A stretch of 38,044 nucleotides of DNA from Williamsia sp. 1135 (GTDB lineage: Bacteria; Actinomycetota; Actinomycetes; Mycobacteriales; Mycobacteriaceae): contig NZ_MJEI01000062.1 in NCBI RefSeq assembly GCF_002095395.1, forward strand, positions 1-38,044. Direction: 5' to 3'. The notes below the pieces were generated by a model, which was given only the letters and a program-made list of their open reading frames with translations, did not search any database and was not told where the DNA came from. Position numbers and translations under genes: made by a program. Position 1 is the stretch's first letter. Every line of letters starts with the position of its first letter. This document shows, in pieces, positions 7,918 through 15,965 of this stretch.

Positions 7918-9894
7918 ATGCACGCCCTTCGTCGCCGGCCCGTCGTCGAGCCTGACTGGCCCGACTCCGACCCCGTCACGATTCCTGAATTCCCCGCTTT
8001 TCCAGGGTCATTGTGGGCGGCGCAGACCGACGTTCTGGAGCGAATCGACATCTCGTCGCCTCGGTGGGATTCACCCACCGATGTTTTTGATCGTATCGAT
8101 GAATCCACGCCGGCGACGGGCAAGCAAGCGGCCTGGAATTACCTCGTTTTCGCGCTCAGTAAGAGTTCCACTCTGATCATGACGATCATTTTGGCACGTC
8201 TATTGAATCCCGAAGAGTTCGGTCTATTCGCTTTCGCGCTGCTCGTGGTCAATCTCTTCGATTTCGTCAAAGATCTCGGCGTGGGTGCCTCGCTCGTCCA
8301 GAGTCGGCGTAGTTGGGCCCGCATCGCGCCGACCGGGTTGACGCTGTCGGTCGTGTTCGGTGTCTTGATCGGTGGTGCGCTCGCGGCCACCGCGGGGCTC
8401 ACCTCGCGTCTCGTCGGGCATCCGGATCTGGAACCGTTGATCCAGGTGCTTGCCATCGGCCTGACCATTTCGGCACTCAGTGTGGTGCCGATGGCGTCGC
8501 TGCGACGCAAGATCGATTTCAAGGGCCGGATATTTCCAGAGTTCGTCGGCGCCCTCCTGAAGACCGTCCTCACCGTCGGGCTGGCGGTGGGCGGGCTGGG
8601 GGTGTGGAGCCTGATCTGGGGGCAGCTCCTCGGCGTGACGGTGACCATGTTGCTCTACTGGAGGGTCGCCGGGGCGTCGCTGAAGTTCGGTTACGACGGC
8701 GAGACGGCACGTGCTCTGCTCAAGTTCGGCCTACCGGTCACCGCCGTGACGCTGCTGGCATTCGGGATCTACAACATCGACTACCTCGCCGTCGGAACGC
8801 GGCTCGGTGACGCTGAGCTGGGTCTGTACACCCTCGCTTATCGGGTACCGGAGCTGCTTGTCCTGAGTCTCTGCGGCGTCATCAGCGAGGTCCTGTTCAG
8901 CTCGCTCTCCCGTTTGCAACACGATCTGCCCTCCCTCGGGAAGCACTACCTGCAGACGCTCGGTGTGGTGGTCGCGCTCACCGCACCGATCGGCATCGGA
9001 CTCGCAGTCGGGGCCGATGCTCTGATCGCGACGATGTACGGCCCCAGTTACGCGGCGGCGGGACCCATGCTCGCGGTGCTCGCTCTGTACGCGGTGATCT
9101 ACTCCGCCTCTTTTCATTCTGGCGATGTCTACAAGGCCATCGGCAGGCCGAGCGTCCTGACGGCAATCAACGCTGGCAAGTTCGCGGCACTCATCGTCCC
9201 GATCTGGTGGGCGGCAGGCCACAGCGCGGTCATGGTGGCGGTGGTGTTGCTCGGCGTCGAGCTCGTGCACTTCGCGGTGCGAATGCGGGTCGTCCACCGC
9301 GTCCTGACGCTGTCCTGGGCGGAGCTGCTGGTCACCATCGCGCGCCCGCTCTCGGCCGCAGTGGTGATGGGTGCAGTACTGCTCGGTGTGAACCACCTCT
9401 GCCGGGACCTCCCGGCCCCTGCGCTTCTCGCCGTGCTGGCGATGGCAGGGCTTGCTGTCTACATCGTCGTGGTCCGCTTCACCGCCCCGGAGATGTTCGC
9501 AATGGTGTCGGGGCCGGTTCTTCGAAAGCTCGGCCGTGAGCCCGCCCCGATCCCCGCAGACCCGAGCCCCGCAGACCTGAGCCCGGCAGACCTGAAGCCT
9601 GTGGCCCCGGAACCCCTGGCGCCGGTGGCTATGTCCCCCATGCCCGTGTCCCCGATGCCGGCGTCTTCGGCCGCAGCCACCGTCGGTGGCTCTGGTGGCC
9701 GGCACCATGCGGGACCCGGTCGCCGCCTCGTGGTCCCGGCGGGCACGACCGGTGGCGGCGGCCGGCATCGGGCCGTGCCCGTTTCGCAGCCGCAACCATT
9801 TTTGATGTCTAATTCACGAGAACCGCGGCCATCGGCCATGTCGGATTCTCGAGGTCGGCACCGCCACGTGTCGCAAACCGGAGGAAATAAATGA
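7918..9894 (+). CDS. Wzx/MVF-type polysaccharide flippase with long soluble tails
   Basis: The protein has about 658 residues and belongs to the lipopolysaccharide-biosynthesis flippase type, moving lipid-linked repeat units outward across the membrane. The membrane core spans about 70-545 (AWNYLVFALSKSSTLIMTII, LLNPEEFGLFAFALLVVNLFD). A soluble N-terminus of about 68 residues holds a duplicated motif, TDVLERIDISSP (37-48) and TDVFDRIDESTP (54-65). The C-terminal tail of about 110 residues is Pro-rich with three PADxS/K units, then GGRHHA, GGRHRAV and RGRHRHV. ATG 7918 is chosen (AAGTGAAG upstream); ATG 7897 is an alternative. The stop overlaps the ATGATG of the next gene, so translation is probably coupled. 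Confidence 0.85.
   Translation: MHALRRRPVVEPDWPDSDPVTIPEFPAFPGSLWAAQTDVLERIDISSPRWDSPTDVFDRIDESTPATGKQAAWNYLVFALSKSSTLIMTIILARLLNPEEFGLFAFALLVVNLFDFVKDLGVGASLVQSRRSWARIAPTGLTLSVVFGVLIGGALAATAGLTSRLVGHPDLEPLIQVLAIGLTISALSVVPMASLRRKIDFKGRIFPEFVGALLKTVLTVGLAVGGLGVWSLIWGQLLGVTVTMLLYWRVAGASLKFGYDGETARALLKFGLPVTAVTLLAFGIYNIDYLAVGTRLGDAELGLYTLAYRVPELLVLSLCGVISEVLFSSLSRLQHDLPSLGKHYLQTLGVVVALTAPIGIGLAVGADALIATMYGPSYAAAGPMLAVLALYAVIYSASFHSGDVYKAIGRPSVLTAINAGKFAALIVPIWWAAGHSAVMVAVVLLGVELVHFAVRMRVVHRVLTLSWAELLVTIARPLSAAVVMGAVLLGVNHLCRDLPAPALLAVLAMAGLAVYIVVVRFTAPEMFAMVSGPVLRKLGREPAPIPADPSPADLSPADLKPVAPEPLAPVAMSPMPVSPMPASSAAATVGGSGGRHHAGPGRRLVVPAGTTGGGGRHRAVPVSQPQPFLMSNSREPRPSAMSDSRGRHRHVSQTGGNK
9553..9597 (+). 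repeat. three 15-bp in-frame tandem repeats
   Basis: Three consecutive 15-bp units (9553-9567, 9568-9582, 9583-9597) encode PADPS, PADLS and PADLK in the flippase tail. They are candidates for length variation by replication slippage. Confidence 0.7.
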
Positions 9895-10616
9895 TGAAAA
9901 CCCTGCGCGGCTCTGCCCGAAAGGTCGTGGCGCTCGGCGCTCTTGTCGGCCTGCTTCTCGGGATCATTGCCGCCCTTGTTTTCTCGGCCGCGCAGTCGCC
10001 GAGCTACGAGGCGAAAGCCGTCGTGGTGATGATGCCGGCGCCGGGTGTCCCGGTGGCGGAGACGTCCTACTACTGGGAAATCCTCAGCCGCGGGCAGGTC
10101 ACGCGCACGGCCGCCATCGTGCTGGCCGACCACAACTGGCTGGACGATGCAGCGCAGGCAGCCGGGGTTCCCGAGAGTGATCTCACCCTGACCACCGGCG
10201 CCGTCGCCGACACCACACTGATCGAACTGACGATGAGCGCTGGTTCAGCCGACGCAGCGGAGAAGTCGCTGACGAAACTGATCGAGGTTGCGTCTCCCGA
10301 CGCTGCGAAGATCTCCGGGCCGTTTGTGCTGAAGGTGATCTCGTCGCCGGAGGGTAGCGCCGAGAAATCGGGGATCTCGAGTTCACAACTGGTTCCCGCG
10401 GCAGCGATCGCCGGACTGGTGCTGGGGGCCGGGATCGCGTTGCTCCTCACCCGCATCGGTGGCGCTGGCACGACAGCGCCACAGCCATCCGCCGAGCCTG
10501 TGGTGGAACCGAAGCCGGAACCAAAGCCGGAGCCAGAACCGGCACCAAACCCGGAACCAGCACCGAACCCAGAGTCGGACGGTCGGGATGACGTGTCGCA
10601 GAGAACGTCCGAGTAG
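9891..10616 (+). CDS. Wzz-like chain-length/co-polymerase membrane protein
   Basis: The protein has 241 residues. It has the polysaccharide co-polymerase layout: a membrane helix at about 12-33, an extracytoplasmic domain (about 34-160, from SPSYEAKAVVVMMPAPGVPV), and a second helix at about 163-188 (LVPAAAIAGLVLGAGIALLL). The cytoplasmic tail of about 50 residues is rich in PEPKPEP and PAPNPEP units (DNA repeats near 10506-10575). There is no fused tyrosine-kinase domain and none nearby. The strong GGAGGA site before ATG 9891 lies inside the flippase gene, and the start overlaps the flippase stop. Family members set polymer length together with Wzy. ATG 9894 is an alternative start. Confidence 0.75.
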   Translation: MMKTLRGSARKVVALGALVGLLLGIIAALVFSAAQSPSYEAKAVVVMMPAPGVPVAETSYYWEILSRGQVTRTAAIVLADHNWLDDAAQAAGVPESDLTLTTGAVADTTLIELTMSAGSADAAEKSLTKLIEVASPDAAKISGPFVLKVISSPEGSAEKSGISSSQLVPAAAIAGLVLGAGIALLLTRIGGAGTTAPQPSAEPVVEPKPEPKPEPEPAPNPEPAPNPESDGRDDVSQRTSE

Positions 10617-10625
10617 AAAACTGCG

Positions 10626-12650
10626 ATGACAACTAAGATCAGAACGGCCGAGGAACGCAGCGCCAGGGCCGGGCCGGCTCTCGCGGCCAACGACCTCGCC
10701 TGGTTCCTGATCGGAACCGGACTGGCGCTGATCGCTGCGATCACACAACTCGGTCCCCGGATCTCGCTGCTGCTGATCGTGCCCGTGGGTGTGGCGCTCG
10801 GTGTGTACGCGATGCGCCGTCCGCTGGTCACGCTTCTGCTGCTCGTCGTCGCGGAGACCGTGAACCTGGCGGGTGTTGTCGCCCTACATGTGTCGTTGCC
10901 GGTGTTTCCGGCGTCGTTGGCGCTCGGGCTGTTGACGATCGCCCTCGCCCTGCGAGATCCCGGTATGCGGGCACGACTGAATCGCTGGACGGTCGTCTTC
11001 GCCGGCCTGATCTGCGTGTACCTGGCGACGCAGGCCGTCGCGATCATGGGCAGCGTGGAATTGCAGGAGTCCATCTGGACGATCAGGCGGATCCTGCTCG
11101 ACTGCGTGTTCTTGATGATCGTATTCGTGCTGGCTCAGTTCACCGCGCGGCCGTGGACGGTTGCGGTCGCCGTCGTCGTTCCCCTTGCGGTGTTGTCACT
11201 GCTGGCTGTGGTGAACGAGCTCGTCTTTGCCGGGGGTTCATCGTTTTTCGGCTTCTCGACGGTCACGGAGGCTTCGGGCGAACTGACCACCACGCTCCGA
11301 TACGGTGGCCCACTTCCTGATTCGAACTTCTGGGGCCGGAATCTCGTCATGGGGCTACCGCTGGCGTGTGCTCTGATCCACCGGTCTGTCCGCTCGCGAG
11401 ACACCCGTGCGGCCACGCTGTGGGGCGCGTCTGTGCTCGCGCTCCTCGCGGGCATCTATCTCACCCAGTCGCGGGGCACCTTCGTCGCGGCAGCGGCGGG
11501 CCTCATCGTCTGGATTGTGTTGAGCGGCCCGACCGTCCGGAAGTGGAGTCTGCTCGCGTTTCCGCTGATGGGATTGATGTTCTTCGTCCCCGGCATCGGT
11601 AACCGGCTCACTGCGCTCTACGACGACGTCTTCGGGGAGAACGTCGACTACGGAATCGATCCGTCGATCCTCGGCCGCAAAGCAGCCCAAGAGATCGCGT
11701 GGGCGATGTTCGACGATCGGCCGATCTATGGCTTCGGACCCGGCACCTACTACACGCAGGTCCCGGAATACGCGGGGACCGTCCAGACCGCGGTGGTCCA
11801 CCCCACCGACGCCCCCCATAATCTCTATGCCCAGCTCGCTGCGGAATCGGGCATCGTCGGGCTGACCGGGTGGCTGGTGATGGTCATCGGGATCGTCGGT
11901 CTCCTCGCCCTGCGGCTGTATTCGAATCCCTCGGTGCGCGACCGTGTTCTGATGGCTGCTGCAGTGGCGGCCGTTGCCGCTTGGTCGGTGGCGAGCATCT
12001 TCCTGCACCTCGCCTATTTCCGGTCGTTCGCGCTGATCCTCGCGCTTGCCGGGGCGATGGGCGCGGCCGGGGGACCGTTCACGGCCGAGGCCACGCGAGG
12101 ATTCGCTCGTGGCGTCGCCGTGACGATCACCGCGGCGGTCGCCGGTGTGCTGGCCGCGGGAGCCGTACTGTGGTCCACGACAACCACCGAGACCACGGCG
12201 ACCCAGGAGCTCATGTTGCTTCCGCCGGGAACTTCAACGGACGACGGGTATGGCTATGCGCTCGACATCCGTTCGCGCTCACCTGTTCTGCCGACTTATG
12301 CGGCGATCATGAGATCGGCCGAGCAGTCGGCGACGGTCACCGCCGACCCTGTTCGCGGGGTGGTGACGATCAGTCGAACGGACCCGGACGCCGCCACCGC
12401 GCGCGAGGGACTGCGAGCCGATGTGGACCTCGCGCTCGAACGGATCCGAGAGGTCGACGCCGACAGCGACTACTCGATCGTCGACGTCGGTCTGCAGATG
12501 ACCAGCGAACCAACCCATTCCGGGCCGGCCACAGCAGTCGCGGTGCTGATCGGCGCGGCAGTTGCAGTCGGCGTCGGGCTGACGATTCGCAGATTCGCGG
12601 GCGAGTCTGCCGGCGTCCGCCGGCGCACAAGGGCGGGGACCGCACCATGA
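10626..12650 (+). CDS. Wzy/O-antigen-ligase-like polymerase with C-terminal Wzz-like module
   Basis: The protein has 674 residues. The first about 490 are polytopic, of O-antigen ligase/polymerase type. A large extracytoplasmic loop contains ILGRKAAQEIAWAMFDDRPIYGFGPGTYYTQVP and HPTDAPHNLYAQLAAESGIVGL, a usual Wzy/WaaL-family pattern. It should join repeat units outside the membrane. The last about 180 residues are unusual: a helix (about 495-515), an extracytoplasmic stretch of about 120 residues, and a final helix (about 636-655). This is the same plan as the Wzz-like protein just upstream, with similar segments (ELMLLPPGTSTDD...YALDIRSRSPV against VVVMMPAPGVPVA...YWEILSRGQV). It lies 9 nt after the Wzz-like gene and overlaps the next gene by ATGA. 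Confidence 0.85.
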   Translation: MTTKIRTAEERSARAGPALAANDLAWFLIGTGLALIAAITQLGPRISLLLIVPVGVALGVYAMRRPLVTLLLLVVAETVNLAGVVALHVSLPVFPASLALGLLTIALALRDPGMRARLNRWTVVFAGLICVYLATQAVAIMGSVELQESIWTIRRILLDCVFLMIVFVLAQFTARPWTVAVAVVVPLAVLSLLAVVNELVFAGGSSFFGFSTVTEASGELTTTLRYGGPLPDSNFWGRNLVMGLPLACALIHRSVRSRDTRAATLWGASVLALLAGIYLTQSRGTFVAAAAGLIVWIVLSGPTVRKWSLLAFPLMGLMFFVPGIGNRLTALYDDVFGENVDYGIDPSILGRKAAQEIAWAMFDDRPIYGFGPGTYYTQVPEYAGTVQTAVVHPTDAPHNLYAQLAAESGIVGLTGWLVMVIGIVGLLALRLYSNPSVRDRVLMAAAVAAVAAWSVASIFLHLAYFRSFALILALAGAMGAAGGPFTAEATRGFARGVAVTITAAVAGVLAAGAVLWSTTTTETTATQELMLLPPGTSTDDGYGYALDIRSRSPVLPTYAAIMRSAEQSATVTADPVRGVVTISRTDPDAATAREGLRADVDLALERIREVDADSDYSIVDVGLQMTSEPTHSGPATAVAVLIGAAVAVGVGLTIRRFAGESAGVRRRTRAGTAP

Positions 12651-13819
12651 CCAGACCCATCGTCCTGGTCGAGTTCTCACCGTCAGGCGGTCTCTTCCAA
12701 TTCGCGGTGCAGCTGGGCGAGGCTCTCGCCCGCCGGGGTGAGCGCGTCATCCTTCTCACCGGTCCGAGCCCCGAGTTCACCTCGAGCCAGCCCGGCTTCA
12801 CCATCAAGTCGTCGCTGCCGACGTGGCATCCCGCCGACACCGAGGTGCTCTCGAAGCCGCTGCGACTCGCAAGGCGCGGCTTGCGGGCCGGGCAGCTGAT
12901 GGTGGCCTGGCTCGTCCTCGCAGTGGTGTTGCTACGCATCCGCCCCCGCGCGGTGCTCTGGTCGCATTGGCGATTCACCTTTGAACCCATGTTCGTGGTG
13001 CTCATCACCCACCTGGTCCGTAAGTCGACTTTTGGAATCGTTGCGCACGAACCGCTTCCGCGATCAGACGCCCGCGACACGAGCACGCCCAAGTCGGGCC
13101 GGCTGGTGGACGCCGCCTTCGCTGCGGCCTGGCGGCGCATGGACGTGGCCTTCGTGCTCGGACCTCGTACCCGGGACGTGGTGCTCGAGCACTTCGAACC
13201 CGGCGGCGACGTGGTCGTCATCCCACACGGGGACGAAGGTCTGCTGGTGACCGGCGATGACGCTGTGCCCGTGTCCGACACGGGTCCGGTGGCGCTCTTC
13301 TTCGGGACGTGGACGACGTACAAGGGCATCGACGTCCTGCTCGACGCGTTCGCTCTGGTGCGCAGGCAATTGCCCGCCGCCGAACTCGTACTCGCCGGGG
13401 CGGTCGGTGCCGACATCGATCATGCAACTCTGTTGCGCCGGGCCGCGGAGATCGGGAATGTCGACGCCAGAGCGGGTTACGTCGCAAAAGCCGATGTCGC
13501 CGGCATCGTGCAATCGGCACGGGTGGTGGTGACGCCGTACATCCGGGCGAGTCAGAGCGGCGTCGCCCACCTCGCATTCACGTTCGGGAGGCCGGTCATC
13601 GCCTCTGCGGTGGGGGACCTGCCGGACGTCGTCAGAGATGGGCAAACAGGCCTGTTGGTGCCTGCGGGCGATGCCGCCGCATTGGCCGCGGCGATGGTCA
13701 CCCTGCTCACCGATCCTGACCTCGCGGAGCGCCTGGGGTGCACCGGACGATCATTTTTGACCGAATCGTGGTCTGTGGCGGCCGATCGGATCGTATTGTC
13801 ACTGGAGGGGGTGTCATGA
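12647..13819 (+). CDS. GT4-like glycosyltransferase
   Basis: The protein has 390 residues and a GT-B fold. The start (VLVEFSPSGGLFQFAVQLGEALARRG) carries the Gly-rich acceptor-domain loop. The C-terminal half has ALFFGTWTTYKGIDVLLDAFALV, AELVLAGAVG, GYVAKADVAGIVQSARVVVTPYI and GRPVIASAVGDLPDVVRDGQTGLLVPAGD. The usual E-x7-E is replaced by ASQSGVAHLAFTFGRPV, which retains only the general shape, so the donor site may differ from its two neighbours'. ATG 12647 overlaps the polymerase stop, and the gene's own stop overlaps the next start. Longer in-frame starts would lie inside the polymerase gene and are unlikely. The sugar specificity is unknown. Confidence 0.85.
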   Translation: MTRPIVLVEFSPSGGLFQFAVQLGEALARRGERVILLTGPSPEFTSSQPGFTIKSSLPTWHPADTEVLSKPLRLARRGLRAGQLMVAWLVLAVVLLRIRPRAVLWSHWRFTFEPMFVVLITHLVRKSTFGIVAHEPLPRSDARDTSTPKSGRLVDAAFAAAWRRMDVAFVLGPRTRDVVLEHFEPGGDVVVIPHGDEGLLVTGDDAVPVSDTGPVALFFGTWTTYKGIDVLLDAFALVRRQLPAAELVLAGAVGADIDHATLLRRAAEIGNVDARAGYVAKADVAGIVQSARVVVTPYIRASQSGVAHLAFTFGRPVIASAVGDLPDVVRDGQTGLLVPAGDAAALAAAMVTLLTDPDLAERLGCTGRSFLTESWSVAADRIVLSLEGVS

Positions 13820-14823
13820 CCAACCCGGAGGCAGACATGGGCAAACACACAGTTCAGAAGACCTGGTGGTTCGGGCTCCATCCCAAATGGCACATCGCGG
13901 TGATACTCACGGTGGTCGCGGCAGTGGCCATCGCCACGGGAGCCTTCATCTTCCGAAGTCAAACCACCTCCGCCGGAGCAACTTTCGCCAACCCCTTTGC
14001 AAGCAACAGCCCCTTCAACACAACCATCGCCAGCAACGCCCAGATCGATCCGGCGAGCCAGGCAATGATTGCGCGTGCCACGAGGGACGGCCAGGTGTAC
14101 GCGTCGACCGTCGAGTTCGGTATCCCGATCTACGGTGCAGACCGACGGACACCGCGCTATACGGTGAACTGCACGATCACATACTGGGGTCCATGTCCGT
14201 TCGCGGGCAAGCAGGTTCCCATCCCGAACGGCGCCAGACCGCACAGCGGCAGCGATGGCGCGATGGTCGTCGTCGATCAGGGCGACAACAAGATCTACGA
14301 GTTCTGGCAGGCCCGGAACTCCGGCGGAAGGTGGACAGCATCCTTCGGGGCCGTCAACCCGCTGAACGGATCGGGCTGGGGTGGCGCGAGCACCGGCTCG
14401 GGTGCATCGCGGCTCGGTGGTGTCGTCCGGATCGCAGAGATCGAACGAGGCTCGATCCAGCACGCGCTTGTCGTGCAGAGCGATAACATCTGTGCTCGAA
14501 TATTCCGCAGCCCGGCGGTGAAGACGGACGGCAATTCCACGCGTCCTGACTGCCTGCCCGAAGGTGCGCGGCTCCGCCTGGACCCGACGCTCAACCTCAA
14601 CACGCTCAAACTGACTCCGGGCGAACGCACAATCGCCCGGGCGTTGCAACAGTACGGCGCCTACGTCATCGACATAGGTGGATCGCCGCTCAGCATGAGT
14701 TTCGAACTCGACACCCGGGCCCCGGCAGGATCGATCGGCCAGGTCTACGAAAGGGCAGGATTCAGGTGGGACTACGACGGGATGTCGGCGATTCCGTGGA
14801 AACGGTTACAAGTCATCAGATGA
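13816..14823 (+). CDS. membrane-anchored exported protein of unknown function in EPS operon
   Basis: The protein has 335 residues. A short cytoplasmic start precedes one membrane anchor (about 25-46). The rest is extracytoplasmic and begins near NPFASNSPFNTTI. Visible motifs are VEFGIPIYGADRRTPRYTV, VPIPNGARPHSGSDGAMVVVD (135-154), KIYEFWQARNSGGRWTASFGA, GASRLGGVVRIAEIERGSIQHAL and LPEGARLRLDPTLNL. Cys119, Cys127, Cys226 and Cys246 could form two disulfides. I recognise this pattern only as a recurring uncharacterised family. A polysaccharide-binding, lyase or hydrolase-like role is suggested by its place among EPS genes, not by any catalytic motif. Both ends overlap neighbours by ATGA. Confidence 0.75.
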   Translation: MTNPEADMGKHTVQKTWWFGLHPKWHIAVILTVVAAVAIATGAFIFRSQTTSAGATFANPFASNSPFNTTIASNAQIDPASQAMIARATRDGQVYASTVEFGIPIYGADRRTPRYTVNCTITYWGPCPFAGKQVPIPNGARPHSGSDGAMVVVDQGDNKIYEFWQARNSGGRWTASFGAVNPLNGSGWGGASTGSGASRLGGVVRIAEIERGSIQHALVVQSDNICARIFRSPAVKTDGNSTRPDCLPEGARLRLDPTLNLNTLKLTPGERTIARALQQYGAYVIDIGGSPLSMSFELDTRAPAGSIGQVYERAGFRWDYDGMSAIPWKRLQVIR

Positions 14824-15965
14824 CACGACCGCTCCGGGTACTGCTGTTGATCGATGCCTTCCGGATGGGCGGCGCCGAGACGCTACTGGCGCCGCTCGCC
14901 GTGGCCTTCCGGGACAGCAATGTCGAGATGGAGTTCGTCAGCGTGCTCGACGCCTCGGCGGACGCCGCGAAGACGAACGAGATCCTGACCGAGGCCGGGG
15001 TGGTCACCCGGGCGCTGGGCATCAAACGGTTGCTCGACCCCACCGCGATTCCCAAGGTGGTGCGGGAGATCCGTCGCGCGGACTTCGACGTCGTGCACGC
15101 CCATCTGGAGATGGCGACGACGCTCGCCGTTCCCGCTGCCGCCATCGCCGGCCGTTCCGCGGTCTGCACGTTTCACCACGTCGCGCGCCCACTGACGGGC
15201 CGCGAGGGCGCACGTGAGCGTCTCGCCGTCGCCGCTGCCGGCCACGCCTACCGCGCGCTGTTCGTCTCGCAGGCCTCTCGCGACTCGTTCCAGGAGATCT
15301 ATCGGCCCAAGGGTCTGCCGAGCAATTGGGACGTGATGCACAACGGGATCGACATCGGCAACTTCGTACCGGGGCCGGCAGATGCAGAGGTCCGCGCGGA
15401 ATTGGGCGGTACAGAGGGACCTTTGGTGGTCCTTCCCGCCGCATTCCGGGATTTCAAGGGTATTCCCAGCGCGATCCGCGCCTGGCCGCTCGTCCTTGAG
15501 CGCTTCCCGGACGCAGTCCTCTCGCTCGTCGGCGGGGGATCCGCCGAAGCCGAGTTGCGGGCGGAGGTCGCCGCGGCCGGGGTCGGTCAGAACGTGGTGT
15601 TCGCCGGGGTTCGGTCGGACATGCCGAAGGTCTACCGCGCGGCCGACGTCGTGCTGCTGCCGTCGATACACGGCGAGAACCTGCCGACCGTGCTGATCGA
15701 GGCCGCCGCGTCGGGCCGGGTCGTGGCAGCGTCTCGCACCGGGGGTATCTCCGACATCGTCGTACACGGTGAGACCGGCATGCTGTTCGAACCGAACAAT
15801 CCACGGGCCCTGGCCGATACGGTCATCGAGTTGCTCGCCGACCCGGGGCGTTGCCGAACGCTCGGAGAGGCGGCGGTCATCCGGGCGCGCTCCGAGTTCT
15901 CGGCGTCGTCCTGGGCGGAGCGGTTGTACGCCCTGTACGCCGAGGCCGCAGGCAAGAAGCGGTGA
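14820..15965 (+). CDS. GT4 glycosyltransferase
   Basis: The protein has 381 residues with the classic GT-B/GT4 layout. The N-terminal part has RVLLLIDAFRMGGAETLLAPLA and DVVHAHLEMATTLAV. The donor-domain part has VVLPAAFRDFKGIPSAIRAWPLV, LSLVGGGSAEAELRAEV, VVFAGVRSDMPKVYRAADVVLLPS and GENLPTVLIEAAASGRVVAAS, which contains the E-x7-E motif. It is a retaining cytoplasmic enzyme expected to extend the lipid-linked repeat unit. ATG 14820 overlaps the previous stop, and its own stop overlaps the next gene's GTG, so it is translationally coupled on both sides. Donor and linkage are unknown. Confidence 0.9.
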   Translation: MTRPLRVLLLIDAFRMGGAETLLAPLAVAFRDSNVEMEFVSVLDASADAAKTNEILTEAGVVTRALGIKRLLDPTAIPKVVREIRRADFDVVHAHLEMATTLAVPAAAIAGRSAVCTFHHVARPLTGREGARERLAVAAAGHAYRALFVSQASRDSFQEIYRPKGLPSNWDVMHNGIDIGNFVPGPADAEVRAELGGTEGPLVVLPAAFRDFKGIPSAIRAWPLVLERFPDAVLSLVGGGSAEAELRAEVAAAGVGQNVVFAGVRSDMPKVYRAADVVLLPSIHGENLPTVLIEAAASGRVVAASRTGGISDIVVHGETGMLFEPNNPRALADTVIELLADPGRCRTLGEAAVIRARSEFSASSWAERLYALYAEAAGKKR

